64,000 bases of DNA from Muribaculaceae bacterium (GCA_022509105.1 JAFLTV010000008.1:1-64000); one strand, 5' to 3'; positions 38,373-48,497 are shown, numbered from the stretch's first letter. A program made the numbers and translations. Notes: generated by a model not told the origin, from the letters alone.

Positions 38373-39221
38373 ATGAAAAAAGGGTTTTTGCTTTTTGTTC
38401 TGAAGTCTATAGCCATCCTTCCTTTAGGCTTTTTATATCTCATTGCAGATTTTATTGCTGTAATTCTGCAATATGTAGCCGGCTACAGAAAGAAGGTGGT
38501 GAGGAACAATCTGACCACTTCTTTTCCGGATAAATCTCTTAAGGAAATAAAAAAGATAGAAAGAGAGTTTTATCGTTTTCTCAGCGATCAAATTATAGAG
38601 ACACTCAAGCTCCTTCACATCTCAGACAAAGAGATGAAGAAAAGGGTGGAGGTGGTGAATTATGAGGAAATCAACAATTCTATAGAGAAAGGGAAGTCGG
38701 CCGTGATTCTCATGGGCCATTACGGCAACTGGGAATGGGTGCAGGAAATCGGCCGTTATTTTTCACTATTGGCTTATCAGGCATCAATATATCATCCCCT
38801 GAGCAATCCGGTCTGGAATGATATATTCGTGAAATTGAGAAGCAGATGGGGTGCGCATATCCTCCCCATGAAAAAGACCGCTCGCACTCTCCTCGACAAA
38901 AGAAATCAACCCTGGGTTTGCGGTTTCATTGCGGATGCTTTCACAGGATATAAACATGACGACAATTGGATCGAATTCCTCAATCATAAGACATGGTTTA
39001 TCTATGGCCCTGAAGAGATAGGAGCGAAAACAGGTGCTGATTTCTTTTATCTTGACATGCATATCGAGGGGAGAGGCAAATACAAAATAGAATTCCGCAA
39101 GCTCATTCCCCAAGACGAATCGCAACCTTACCCCCTTTGCAGACAATTCTGGAGAGAATTCCAAAAAACAATCGAACGGCAGCCTGCATATTGGCTTTGG
39201 AGCCATAAACGCTGGAAATAG
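38373..39221 (+). CDS. lysophospholipid/lipid A acyltransferase (LpxL/HtrB type)
   Basis: 282 residues. An N-terminal membrane segment (residues 4-34) is followed by the acyltransferase domain with the HX4E motif in 'LMGHYGNWEW' and the later block 'GFIADAF'. LpxL-type enzymes add a secondary acyl chain to lipid A at the inner membrane. A decayed second copy lies at 34109. This copy keeps all key residues and its promoter, so it is the functional one of the two. Confidence 0.9.
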   Translation: MKKGFLLFVLKSIAILPLGFLYLIADFIAVILQYVAGYRKKVVRNNLTTSFPDKSLKEIKKIEREFYRFLSDQIIETLKLLHISDKEMKKRVEVVNYEEINNSIEKGKSAVILMGHYGNWEWVQEIGRYFSLLAYQASIYHPLSNPVWNDIFVKLRSRWGAHILPMKKTARTLLDKRNQPWVCGFIADAFTGYKHDDNWIEFLNHKTWFIYGPEEIGAKTGADFFYLDMHIEGRGKYKIEFRKLIPQDESQPYPLCRQFWREFQKTIERQPAYWLWSHKRWK

Positions 39222-39286
39222 AAGATTTGACTGATATTTAAAAGAAAAAGATGCACATTTTTTAAAGTGATTTTATTTATAATCAC

Positions 39287-39294
39287 TATATTTG
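39287..39294 (+). promoter_or_regulatory. -7 element for the GH13 gene
   Basis: TATATTTG on the plus strand, 36 bases before the ATG. Confidence 0.5.
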
Positions 39295-39330
39295 TAGCCT
39301 TAACCTATTAATACCCAAAACTCAAACAAA

Positions 39331-40773
39331 ATGAAAAGACTGATTCCGTCATTTGGCCTTATCGGCCTGCTGCTCTTGGGAGCTTGTGGTGGTAAAAAAC
39401 AAGCCACTGAAGACTCGGCAATGGAAATGCGCGACTCCACCTACACTCAGGTGATTCATCCGGGATGGAGCCGTAACGCCGTGATTTACGAAGTGAACCT
39501 TCGACAGTTCACACCTGAAGGCACTGTAAATGCTTTTGCCCAACACCTTCCCCGTCTAAAGGAACTTGGCGTTGATATCCTCTGGATGATGCCTATAAAC
39601 CCTATCAGTGAGAAAGACCGTAAAGGAAAATTGGGCAGCTATTATGCTGTGAAAAATTACAAGGAATTCAATCCGGAATTCGGGACATTAGACGATTTCA
39701 AGTCGATGGTGAAGAAAGCTCAGGATATGGGATTGAAAGTGATTATCGACTGGGTGCCCAACCATACAGGCCGCGACAATGCATGGGTGACAGAACATCC
39801 TGATTATTATAAGAAGGACTCTCTGGGAAATATGGTGGGAATGTATGACTGGACAGATGTTTACGTTCTTGACTACAGCAATCCCGAGACCCGTAAGGCA
39901 ATGATTGACGCTATGAAGTTCTGGCTTACAGATGTCGGGGTCGACGGTTTCCGTTGCGACGTGGCTGAACATGTCCCCACTGATTTCTGGAACGAAGCCC
40001 GTCCGCAGCTGCAGGCTGTGAGACCCGAACTCTTCATGCTTGCCGAGGCTACCGTGCCGGCACTACAGGAGATTGCATTCGATATGGGTTACAACTGGCC
40101 GATGAAAGACCTCTTTAATGAAATAGCAGCTACTTCCGGACAATATTCATTCAAAGGAGAGAATGGAGAAGTAAGGAAATTTGATGAAAAGCATGCTTGC
40201 GATATCACCACTTTTCTCGACAAACAGGCGGCTGAATTCCCGAAAGACACCTATCTTATGAACATGATCACAAATCATGACCTCAATTCATGGGAAGGAA
40301 CAGAGTTTGAACGTCTTGGCAATCTCACTGATGCCTTTGCAGTTTTATCTTACACTTTGCCGGGAATGCCACTTCTGTACACGGGCCAGGAAACAGGCAT
40401 GAACCGTGCTTTCAAATTCTTTGAAAAAGATGAGGCTCCGAATTGGGAACCACGCAACGAATTCTTCACATTCTATCAGAAGCTCAACAACCTGAAACAT
40501 ACTCAGGCCGCTCTGACAGCCGGCATCGAAGGCGGACCGGTAGTGGTTTATCCGGTTTCAAGCCCGGATCTTTACGTATTCAGCCGTCAGAGTCCCGACA
40601 ACGCTTCTTGCGTGATCACAATGGTGAATTTAGGCAAAGACCAGATCAATCTTGAATTCTCTTCCGACAAGAAGCCGGAGCTCAACGAAATGAAAGATTA
40701 TTTCACCGACAAGGATGCTGAAATGCCGGCAGCCTTGAAAGCCGGTGAATACTACGTATTTGTAAAGAAATAA
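39331..40773 (+). CDS. GH13 alpha-amylase family lipoprotein
   Basis: 480 residues. A lipoprotein signal ends in the lipobox 'LLGAC', so the enzyme is membrane-anchored. The barrel carries GH13 motifs: 'DWVPNHTG', the nucleophile Asp210 in 'GFRCDVAEH', the acid/base Glu239 in 'LAEAT', and 'TNHDLNSW'. It should hydrolyse alpha-1,4-glucans or maltodextrins in the periplasm or at the surface. No SusC/SusD genes are near. It is a single gene between its own -7 element and a strong terminator. Confidence 0.92.
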   Translation: MKRLIPSFGLIGLLLLGACGGKKQATEDSAMEMRDSTYTQVIHPGWSRNAVIYEVNLRQFTPEGTVNAFAQHLPRLKELGVDILWMMPINPISEKDRKGKLGSYYAVKNYKEFNPEFGTLDDFKSMVKKAQDMGLKVIIDWVPNHTGRDNAWVTEHPDYYKKDSLGNMVGMYDWTDVYVLDYSNPETRKAMIDAMKFWLTDVGVDGFRCDVAEHVPTDFWNEARPQLQAVRPELFMLAEATVPALQEIAFDMGYNWPMKDLFNEIAATSGQYSFKGENGEVRKFDEKHACDITTFLDKQAAEFPKDTYLMNMITNHDLNSWEGTEFERLGNLTDAFAVLSYTLPGMPLLYTGQETGMNRAFKFFEKDEAPNWEPRNEFFTFYQKLNNLKHTQAALTAGIEGGPVVVYPVSSPDLYVFSRQSPDNASCVITMVNLGKDQINLEFSSDKKPELNEMKDYFTDKDAEMPAALKAGEYYVFVKK

Positions 40774-40795
40774 AAGCACCTTAATTATCATAGAG

Positions 40796-40832
40796 AAGAG
40801 GCGAAAAACGATTCCGTTTTTCACCTCTTTTT
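40796..40832 (+). terminator. terminator of the GH13 gene
   Basis: AAGAGGCGAAAAACG pairs with CGTTTTTCACCTCTT (one mismatch) around a 4-base loop, followed by T's. Confidence 0.9.
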
Positions 40833-40966
40833 ATATGTCGGTATATCAAATTTTGTTAAAAACGGGAAAAGCAGTTAAAAAATCATTTCAACGACATTTT
40901 TCAATGAACTTTTTGAGATTTCAAACATTATAATATCAAAATAACAACCATAAAAAAATTACAGCT

Positions 40967-41194
40967 ATGAAACAGATTATTAAAAACAGCCCGTTAGCCT
41001 TGGCAATATTTATTATTGGTGCAGCAATCTTAGTAGGAGGAATCCTCACAATGGCATTACACCATGACATGTCTTGGCAAAGTTATGTTATTATAGGTGT
41101 CTTAATGTTATCGGCAATTTGGGCTATGATTAATATGCCGGTGTCAGTATCAGTAAGACCTAAAGAGGTTCCTGTTAGACACCACGAACGGTAA
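40967..41194 (+). CDS. small two-helix membrane protein
   Basis: 75 residues with two hydrophobic helices (about 10-30 and 40-58) and a basic, histidine-containing tail. No family is recognised. It stands alone between the GH13 terminator and its own terminator at 41221, which supports a real transcript. Confidence 0.65.
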   Translation: MKQIIKNSPLALAIFIIGAAILVGGILTMALHHDMSWQSYVIIGVLMLSAIWAMINMPVSVSVRPKEVPVRHHER

Positions 41195-41220
41195 ACAATC
41201 TTTATTAATGCAACAAATAG

Positions 41221-41247
41221 AGGCTCCTTTGTCGGAGCCTTTTTAAT
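41221..41247 (+). terminator. terminator of the small membrane protein gene
   Basis: AGGCTCC, a 6-base loop, GGAGCCT, then TTTTT: a perfect 7-bp stem. Confidence 0.88.
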
Positions 41248-41301
41248 TTTCTAATATTAGTGTAAGGGCGGTTGTCTCCAAGAAAAATGAGAAACGAGCT
41301 C

Positions 41302-43950
41302 TTACTTTCCGGTGAGGAGCCCTTGAAGGTCATTAAGGATATTGAGGGCCTGCAGAGGGGTGAGCCTTTCAACATTGATATCGAGAAGCCGGTCGCGTAT
41401 TTGTGAAAGGAGAGGGTCGTCAAGCTGAAAGAAACTCATTTGCACAGCATCTGCGGCTCCTTTTATATCTGCTGCGTTCCCTTTCACGGCTCCCACAGTT
41501 TCCTTGTTAATCTCTTTGTTTCCCTTTTCCAGCTGGGAGAGCACCTGATTAGCTCTCTTCACTATGGAACGTGGCATTCCGGCGAGTTGAGCCACATGGA
41601 TTCCGAAACTATGTTCCGAGCCTCCCTTTTCCAGTTTGCGAAGAAACACCACTTTCCCGTCAATCTCTTTTACCGAGACATTATAATTGACGATTCTGGG
41701 AAAACGCCCTTCCATCTCGTTCAATTCATGGTAATGGGTAGCGAAGAGAGTTTTCGGGTAGCAGCGTCCGTTTTCATGAATATGTTCAACGATCGACCAG
41801 GCAATCGAGATGCCGTCGTAGGTTGATGTTCCGCGCCCCAATTCATCAAAGAGGATGAGCGACCTTGTGCTCATGTTGTTGAGTATGGATGCCGCTTCGT
41901 TCATTTCAACCATAAATGTGGATTCTCCGGATGAGATATTGTCTGATGCTCCCACGCGTGTGAAAATCTTATCTACGATTCCAATGTGTGCAGACTTGGC
42001 CGGCACAAAACTCCCCGCTTGCGCCAGAAGCACTATGAGGGCGGTCTGGCGTAACAAGGCGGATTTACCACTCATGTTGGGCCCGGTTATCATCATTATC
42101 TGACAGCCTTGCCGATCTTTTGATTCCAATGATGAATCAAGGGTTACAGAATTGGAAATATAGGATTCTCCCGGAGGAAGCGTGCGTTCAATCACCGGAT
42201 GGCGCCCCTCCACAATTTCTATCATTGTGGAATCGTCAACAACGGGCCTGACATAGCCATAATCGGCCGCCACGTCAGCAAATCCTAAGAGACAATCGGC
42301 TATGCCGACAGTTATAGAGTTGGCATTCATGTCAACGAATCGTGTCTCTATCTTTTGAAGAAGTTCTCGAAAAATCCTTCCTTCAATCTGTGTGATCTTA
42401 TCATCGGCGCTAAGTATCCTTTCTTCAAGCTGCTTGAGTTCCGGAGTGACATATCTCTCGGCGTTAACAAGAGTCTGCTTCCTTATCCAATGTTCAGGCA
42501 CTTTGTCTTTATGAGTGTTTCTCACTTCCAAATAATAGCCGAAAACATTGTTGAAGCTTATCTTGAGTGAAGTGATGCCGGTTGATTCCACCTCCCGTGT
42601 CTGGATTTCATAGAGCATTTCGTTGCTATGGTCGCGAAGCTGCCTTAAAGAGTCGAGTTCTTCATCCACTCCCTCTTTGATCACTCTCGTTTTTCCGAAG
42701 CTATTGGTGGTGTCCGGGTCTATCACGGAATCTATCCAGAGAGCCACGTCTGAAATGTCGGCCATCTGTGATGCAATTTCTGCTACGGATTCTGTCGGAT
42801 CTTCATTCAGAATCTGTTTTAATTGCATTGTGCCTTTCACACTTTCCGACAGTTGCAGCAATTCCCTCGGCAATATCTTGCCGGAGGATACTCTACCCGT
42901 GAGCCGTGCAAGATCTCCCACACGTTTCACTTCTTTTCGTGCCCTTTCTCTGGCCTCGTCATTCTTTACAAAATATCCGGTGAAGTCAAGTCGCCTGTTG
43001 ATCTCCTTGGGGTCAAGCAGAGGAAAGAGCAGCCAGGTTTTAAGAGTGCGGCCACCCATAGGAGAGAGGGTCCTGTCGATTATATTCAGAAGGCTTTTCC
43101 CCTCGCCGCTCGTGGTTGAGATGATCTCAAGATTTCTTATCGTGAAATTGTCAAGATGCATGTATTTCCACCCGTCGATCCGGCTCAATCCCGTGATATG
43201 GGATGTGCGGGTGTGGCCTGTGATGTCAAGATAATGGAGGATGCTTCCGGCAGCTATTATGGCTAAAGGCATTTCAGTTATGCCGAAGCCTTTCAAAGAG
43301 GAAGTTGAAAATTGTTTCAGCAGCCGTTCCTCTCCGGCCTGACGGGTATAAACCCAGTCGTCAAGCTCAAAAACGCTGCCCTTGTATGAGAAATTTTCGG
43401 AAAAGAAATTCCTGCTTCCTCTCATTCTCAACATCTCTTTAGGAGAAATCTTAGAAATCAGCCTGTCTACAGCCTCAATAGAACCCTCTGCTGCCAGAAA
43501 TTCACCGGTGGATATATCCAGGAAGGCAGCTCCGGCTTTGTTCTTTTCGTGATATAGGGCTCCCAAGAAATTGTTTTCCTTGCTGTCTAAAGCTCCCGGC
43601 GAGGTGTTGACCCCGGGAGTGACAAGTTCTGTGATGCCTCTTTTCACCAATTTCTTGGTGAGTTTCGGGTCTTCCAGCTGCTCGCAAATGGCAACTCTTC
43701 TTCCGGCTCTCACAAGCTTGGGAAGATAAGAATCCAAAGCATGATGGGGGAAGCCGGCAAGCTCCACGCTTTGTGCTTTTCCGTTGGCCCTCCTGGTGAG
43801 TGTAATTCCTAAAATCTCACTTGCCGCGATGGCATCTTCCGAGAAAGTTTCATAGAAATCGCCCACCCGAAACAACAGTATGGCATCAGGATGTTTTTTC
43901 TTCATCTCCAGATACTGGAGCATAAGCGGGGTCTCGGCTATTTTTGCCAT
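41302..43950 (-). CDS. mutS: DNA mismatch repair protein MutS
   Basis: 882 residues, the usual MutS1 length. The N-terminal mismatch-recognition domain has 'LLFRVGDFYETFSEDA', which contains the Phe-X-Glu element. The ATPase domain carries Walker A 'GPNMSGKSALLRQ' and 'FDELGRGTSTYDG'. MutS binds mismatches and with MutL starts repair. The gene lies 79 bases after mgtE, an arrangement that may allow read-through. Confidence 0.98.
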   Translation of the reverse strand: MAKIAETPLMLQYLEMKKKHPDAILLFRVGDFYETFSEDAIAASEILGITLTRRANGKAQSVELAGFPHHALDSYLPKLVRAGRRVAICEQLEDPKLTKKLVKRGITELVTPGVNTSPGALDSKENNFLGALYHEKNKAGAAFLDISTGEFLAAEGSIEAVDRLISKISPKEMLRMRGSRNFFSENFSYKGSVFELDDWVYTRQAGEERLLKQFSTSSLKGFGITEMPLAIIAAGSILHYLDITGHTRTSHITGLSRIDGWKYMHLDNFTIRNLEIISTTSGEGKSLLNIIDRTLSPMGGRTLKTWLLFPLLDPKEINRRLDFTGYFVKNDEARERARKEVKRVGDLARLTGRVSSGKILPRELLQLSESVKGTMQLKQILNEDPTESVAEIASQMADISDVALWIDSVIDPDTTNSFGKTRVIKEGVDEELDSLRQLRDHSNEMLYEIQTREVESTGITSLKISFNNVFGYYLEVRNTHKDKVPEHWIRKQTLVNAERYVTPELKQLEERILSADDKITQIEGRIFRELLQKIETRFVDMNANSITVGIADCLLGFADVAADYGYVRPVVDDSTMIEIVEGRHPVIERTLPPGESYISNSVTLDSSLESKDRQGCQIMMITGPNMSGKSALLRQTALIVLLAQAGSFVPAKSAHIGIVDKIFTRVGASDNISSGESTFMVEMNEAASILNNMSTRSLILFDELGRGTSTYDGISIAWSIVEHIHENGRCYPKTLFATHYHELNEMEGRFPRIVNYNVSVKEIDGKVVFLRKLEKGGSEHSFGIHVAQLAGMPRSIVKRANQVLSQLEKGNKEINKETVGAVKGNAADIKGAADAVQMSFFQLDDPLLSQIRDRLLDINVERLTPLQALNILNDLQGLLTGK

Positions 43951-44029
43951 ATCGGATGTATAAGTTAAGAGTCTTTTTTATTAATTATTATGAAAAATAT
44001 CCTTTTCCGGTTGAAAACTGACGAAGGGA

Positions 44030-45400
44030 TCAAATGCCGAAAATAGACATCGTCCATGTGGAAGTGCCGACATATATCAGAAGGCCTACCACATCGTTTG
44101 TAATCTGGATAAAGGGGCCTGTGGCCAGGGCCGGATTTATATGGAGCCTTTCCAGTGTGAGAGGCACCAATGTGCCAAATACCGTAGCGAAGATCACAAC
44201 AGCAAAAAGAGATATGGCTACTGCCAGGGAAACTGTGTATTTCACTCCGGGAGGCTGTGTAAAGAAAATATAAAGGAACACCACACCGGAAATCACCACT
44301 GCATTCATGAGAGCCACAAGCACCTCCCGGCCTATCTGTGTGGCCGAATTTTTCAAGTCGAGTCGACCGTTGGCAAGACCTTGCACCACTATGGCGGAAG
44401 CCTGCACTCCAACGTTTCCACCGGTGCCTCCGATCAAGGGTATAAAAATGGCAAGAGCCGTTATCGCCGCAATCTGCGCCTCGAAGCCTCCGAGTATCAG
44501 AGAGTTTATAATACCTCCCACAATTCCGATAAGCAGCCATGGTATGCGGGCCTTTGTCTGCGCAAACACCGAGTCTGACACGTCTACATCCGAGGAGATA
44601 CCGGAGGCAAGCTGGAAGTCGCGTTCGCTTTGTTCGCGCACTTCATCCATAACGTCGTCTACGGTTATCTGCCCGACAAGGCGTCCGATACTGTCTACCA
44701 CCGGCATGGCCACAAGGTCGTATTTCTCAAATTCGAGGGCCACTTCATCTATCGGCATGTCGGTCTTTACGGAATGGGGGTCAGTGTCCATCACATGCTT
44801 GATTTTTGACACTGAAGGATGCGTGATCATCTTCTGAAGAGGCAAGACCCCTTCCAGGCGGTTGTCGTCGTCTACGACATAGACATTATAGATATCGTCG
44901 AGCTCCTCAGCCTGGCGCCGCATTTCCTTAAGGCAGTCGGGCATCGAGAGATTTTCGTTGACCACAATCATCTCCGTGCCCATCAAACCGCCGGCCGTGT
45001 CTTCGTCATATTGAAGCAGGTCTACGATATCGCCGGCCTGTTCCACGTCGTCAATATGCTGGATCACCTCCTCCCGGTCTTCTTCGTCAAGCTCCTGGAT
45101 AAGGTCTACGGCATCGTCGGTGTCGAGAAGGTCGATGAAATGGCCGATCTGTTCGGGTTCCATCCCTTCGAGGAGCTTCTTGCGGTCGTCTTCGTCGAGC
45201 TCCATAAGCACGTCGGCCTGCTTCTCATTGTCGCCAATGAGATTGAAAAGCCATTCCGCCTCCCGGAGGTTGAGTTTCTGAAAGAGTTCAGCGATATCGG
45301 CCGCGTGAAGTTCGCTTACTTCTCGCGCAGCCGCCTCGCTGTTGCCCTCTTCCACCATTTGCTCGATGGCTTCTATGTCGGCTTCTGTGAAATCCTTCAT
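44030..45400 (-). CDS. mgtE: magnesium transporter MgtE
   Basis: 456 residues. The N-terminal acidic superhelical domain ('ELHAADIAELFQKLN') is followed by paired CBS domains and five membrane helices with the MgtE pore motif 'FIPLIGGTGGNVGVQ'. It is a magnesium-gated channel of the inner membrane. The -7 element TAACTTTG ends only four bases before the ATG, so the transcript may be leaderless. The gene is divergent from the PorW-like gene across 56 bases. Confidence 0.96.
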   Translation of the reverse strand: MKDFTEADIEAIEQMVEEGNSEAAAREVSELHAADIAELFQKLNLREAEWLFNLIGDNEKQADVLMELDEDDRKKLLEGMEPEQIGHFIDLLDTDDAVDLIQELDEEDREEVIQHIDDVEQAGDIVDLLQYDEDTAGGLMGTEMIVVNENLSMPDCLKEMRRQAEELDDIYNVYVVDDDNRLEGVLPLQKMITHPSVSKIKHVMDTDPHSVKTDMPIDEVALEFEKYDLVAMPVVDSIGRLVGQITVDDVMDEVREQSERDFQLASGISSDVDVSDSVFAQTKARIPWLLIGIVGGIINSLILGGFEAQIAAITALAIFIPLIGGTGGNVGVQASAIVVQGLANGRLDLKNSATQIGREVLVALMNAVVISGVVFLYIFFTQPPGVKYTVSLAVAISLFAVVIFATVFGTLVPLTLERLHINPALATGPFIQITNDVVGLLIYVGTSTWTMSIFGI

Positions 45401-45404
45401 ATTG

Positions 45405-45412
45405 CAAAGTTA
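45405..45412 (-). promoter_or_regulatory. -7 element almost touching the mgtE start
   Basis: TAACTTTG on the minus strand, four bases from the ATG. No -33 TTTG at 19-20 bases is clear, so the call is tentative. Confidence 0.4.
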
Positions 45413-45456
45413 ACCAAAAATTAGCAATAACAGTCTTTTTCCTTCGTTATTTAGCT

Positions 45457-48400
45457 GTGAGAAGAGCCTTTGCTGCAAATGGTTTTAAATGGAATACCAC
45501 CAATGTTTTTCATCTGGTGGCAATCTCTTTTTTGCTTCTTATTTTCGGCAGCTCCTGTTCGACTAAGAAAAATACTGCCGCATCCCGCAACTGGCATGCG
45601 TTTAACACCCGATATAACGTATATTTCAACGGTTCGGAGCATTTTAAGGAGCAATTGCAGCTCATGGAGGAGAAATATGAAGATGATTACACAAGGCGCC
45701 TTCTCACTCACCCGGCCGAAGCATACGCCGATTCAAAGATGCCGCAGCCAACAGGAGATTTCAAACGCTCTATTGAAAAAATGCAGAAGGCCATACAGCT
45801 TCATTCAATCACCCGCAAGCCGGCTAAAAGAAATTCAAGCAAAAAAGAGAAGGAATTCAGGGCCCGTGAGGAGTTCAACCCTTTCCTTCACAATGCGTGG
45901 CTCACGATGGCTAAATCTCAGTTTTACAGCGGCGACTTCCCCGGGGCGGCTTCAACTTTTCTTTATATCTCAAAACATTTCACCTGGCTTCCGAATGTAG
46001 TGACGGAAGCCCGGCTCTGGCAGGCAAGGTCTTATTGCGCGCTTGACTGGGATTATGAGGCAGAAAATGTGTTGCGTCTCATATCTGAAAAGGATATCAC
46101 AAATAAATCCTTGCGCCTTCTTTATAATATCGTTGAGGCCGATTATCTGATACGCACGGATAATTTCAAAGAATCAACATCCTACCTTAGAGCGGCAGCT
46201 TCGGCTTCCTCCGGATCACAGAAAAACAGGCTCTGGTTTCTTCTCGGACAGGTCTATGCCCAGATCGGCGACCGCCAAAATGCATACGAAGCTTTCAAAA
46301 AGGCCGGGAGCGGCCCATCCACTCCTTATCGCACAAAATTTAATGCGCGCATCAAACAGAGCGAGGTCTATACCGGTTCCGACATAAAAAAGGAGGTGAA
46401 TTCTCTTAAAGCCATGACCCGATATGAACGCAACCGAGAATTTCTCGACCAGATTTATTATGCAATCGGGAATCTGTATCTTTCCAGAAAAGACACTGTT
46501 AATGCCGTAAAGAATTATCAGCAGGCTGTGAAGAGTTCCACTCGAAACGGCATTGACAAGGCTATGGCGCAACTTGCTTTAGGAAATATCTATTTTGCGG
46601 AACGGAAATATGTGGAGGCTCAGCCCTGTTATTCGGAGTCTGTGCCGCAGCTGCCGGAGAGCTATCCCGACTATGCTGTCTTGAAGCGCCGCAGCGATGT
46701 GCTCGACGAGCTCGCGGTTTATGCCGAGAATGTGCAGTTGCAAGATTCTTTAATCAAACTGTCAAAACTTTCGCCTGAAGAACAGAAGGCTGTGGCTCAG
46801 AAGCTCGTGGACGAGCTTAAAAAACAGGAAAAGGAGGCAGAAGAGGAAGCAAAAAGGGCTGAATTCCAAGCCAAACAACCCGACAGAGGTTTAAACAATT
46901 CTCAGAGCAGCCCGGCAGGTATGCAGTTTAACTCCGACAAATCCTGGTATTTCTATAACACCATGACAAAAAACGCCGGCAAATCGGAATTCCAGCGCAA
47001 ATGGGGTTCACGTAGACTTGAAGACGACTGGCGAAGAAAAAACAAAACCACATTCTCTTTCGATGAACCGGAGGAAAACGAAGAGGATGATGAATCTCTC
47101 GGAGGTCTTCCCAATGATTCTATTTCTGCTGAAGAACTTGAACTCAAAAACCATGAAAACGATCCACATTTCGTGGAATATTATCTAAAACAGATTCCTA
47201 AGACAGAAGAGGAAATCGATATCGCAAACGATGTGATTCAGGAAGGCTTGTTTAATATGGGTGTAATCCTGAAAGACAAGCTTATGGATTATTCCGCGGC
47301 AAGATATGAATTCAATGAGCTCAACACACGTTATCCCGAAAACGGTTATCGTCTGGATACGTATTATAATTTATATCTGATGGCAGTCAGAGACGACGAC
47401 CGTGCAGCAGCCGAACAATGGAGAGCCAAAATTATAAACGAATTCCCGGATTCTCCCTATGGACAGGCTATGCGTGACCCCGAATATTTCAATAAATTGA
47501 GGAAAATGCATGAAATTCAGGAATCAATTTATGAAAGGGCTTATGCAGCATATCTGGCCGATGATAATGCAACAGTGCATGAACTTACAGCTGAAATGGA
47601 AAAGGATTATCCCTTATCTCCCATATTGCCGAAATTTGTGTTTATCAATGCGCTGTCATATCTCACGGAAGGTGACAACGAGCAATTCAAGGAGCAGCTG
47701 ACCGATCTATTGAAACGTTGGCCTAACACAGATATGACTGATATGGCTTCTTCGATTCTCAAGGGACTTAAGGAGGGCAGACAGCTTCATGCCGGAACTT
47801 CCAATTCGAGGGGCTTGCTTTGGGAAATACGCCTTTCTGATTCCGGAGGCGAGGAAACAGCTTCCGACGGGCAGCCAGCTAATTTTGAAAGAGATCCCAA
47901 TTCTCCGCAATATCTCGTGCTCGCTTTCCCTAAAGATGAGATTAACCCGAATCAGGTGCTTTATGAAATTGCGAGATTCAATTTCTCCTCATTCCTGGTG
48001 AAAGACTTCGACCTGGAGCCAATGAGTTTCTCTAATATCGGGCTGCTTATAATCAAAGGTTTCTCAAATGTGAAGGAGGTGGAAAGTTATCGTTCCGTGA
48101 TGGAGAAGGCAGATCTCAATCTTCCGGAAGATGTGACCCCCATTATAATCAGCAAACCCAATTTCGAACTCCTCCTCAAAGAGGGCAGATCTTTTGAGGA
48201 ATACTTCCGATTCAAAGAGAATATGGATATCGAGGAAGTGGAAAAAGCAATCGAGGAGGCTGAAGGAGATCCTGAAGAGGCAGAAGAGATTCTTCAGAAT
48301 GAGGAAGAGGATGATGAGGATTTGCTCTCCTCTGAAGAAGATGATATTTCCGATGATGATTCGGATGCACAGATAGAAGAAGAGGAATCCCAAACAGAGG

Positions 48401-48483
48401 ATGAACCTGAAGCCGAATCCGAAGAGCTTTCAGAAGATAATGAGGACTATGAAACAGAGGAGGATTCGGAAAACTCACAATAG
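45457..48483 (+). CDS. PorW/SprE-like tetratricopeptide lipoprotein
   Basis: 1008 residues, read from a GTG start because no ATG precedes the signal sequence. The signal ends in the lipobox 'FGSSC', and 'NWHAFNTRYNVYFNG' after it is typical of PorW/SprE. TPR-like repeats fill residues 130-460, and a second TPR block follows a Glu/Lys-rich linker. The last 80 residues are almost purely acidic. PorW/SprE proteins support type IX secretion and gliding. The next gene is PorX, a regulator of the same system, which strengthens the call. Other T9SS core genes are not in this window. Confidence 0.82.
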   Translation: MRRAFAANGFKWNTTNVFHLVAISFLLLIFGSSCSTKKNTAASRNWHAFNTRYNVYFNGSEHFKEQLQLMEEKYEDDYTRRLLTHPAEAYADSKMPQPTGDFKRSIEKMQKAIQLHSITRKPAKRNSSKKEKEFRAREEFNPFLHNAWLTMAKSQFYSGDFPGAASTFLYISKHFTWLPNVVTEARLWQARSYCALDWDYEAENVLRLISEKDITNKSLRLLYNIVEADYLIRTDNFKESTSYLRAAASASSGSQKNRLWFLLGQVYAQIGDRQNAYEAFKKAGSGPSTPYRTKFNARIKQSEVYTGSDIKKEVNSLKAMTRYERNREFLDQIYYAIGNLYLSRKDTVNAVKNYQQAVKSSTRNGIDKAMAQLALGNIYFAERKYVEAQPCYSESVPQLPESYPDYAVLKRRSDVLDELAVYAENVQLQDSLIKLSKLSPEEQKAVAQKLVDELKKQEKEAEEEAKRAEFQAKQPDRGLNNSQSSPAGMQFNSDKSWYFYNTMTKNAGKSEFQRKWGSRRLEDDWRRKNKTTFSFDEPEENEEDDESLGGLPNDSISAEELELKNHENDPHFVEYYLKQIPKTEEEIDIANDVIQEGLFNMGVILKDKLMDYSAARYEFNELNTRYPENGYRLDTYYNLYLMAVRDDDRAAAEQWRAKIINEFPDSPYGQAMRDPEYFNKLRKMHEIQESIYERAYAAYLADDNATVHELTAEMEKDYPLSPILPKFVFINALSYLTEGDNEQFKEQLTDLLKRWPNTDMTDMASSILKGLKEGRQLHAGTSNSRGLLWEIRLSDSGGEETASDGQPANFERDPNSPQYLVLAFPKDEINPNQVLYEIARFNFSSFLVKDFDLEPMSFSNIGLLIIKGFSNVKEVESYRSVMEKADLNLPEDVTPIIISKPNFELLLKEGRSFEEYFRFKENMDIEEVEKAIEEAEGDPEEAEEILQNEEEDDEDLLSSEEDDISDDDSDAQIEEEESQTEDEPEAESEELSEDNEDYETEEDSENSQ

Positions 48484-48497
48484 TAAAATTATAGATT

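Noticed and set aside
33939-38740. Insertion sequence or transposon explaining the duplication
   Set aside because: No transposase, terminal inverted repeats or short target duplication were seen; the repeats are long, direct and diverged.
42623-43234. 203-residue plus-strand ORF
   Set aside because: Antisense shadow of mutS with Ser/Arg-rich composition.
43965-44540. 191-residue minus-strand ORF overlapping mgtE
   Set aside because: Arg/Cys/His-rich composition typical of a shadow frame inside the MgtE membrane domain; mgtE is intact.
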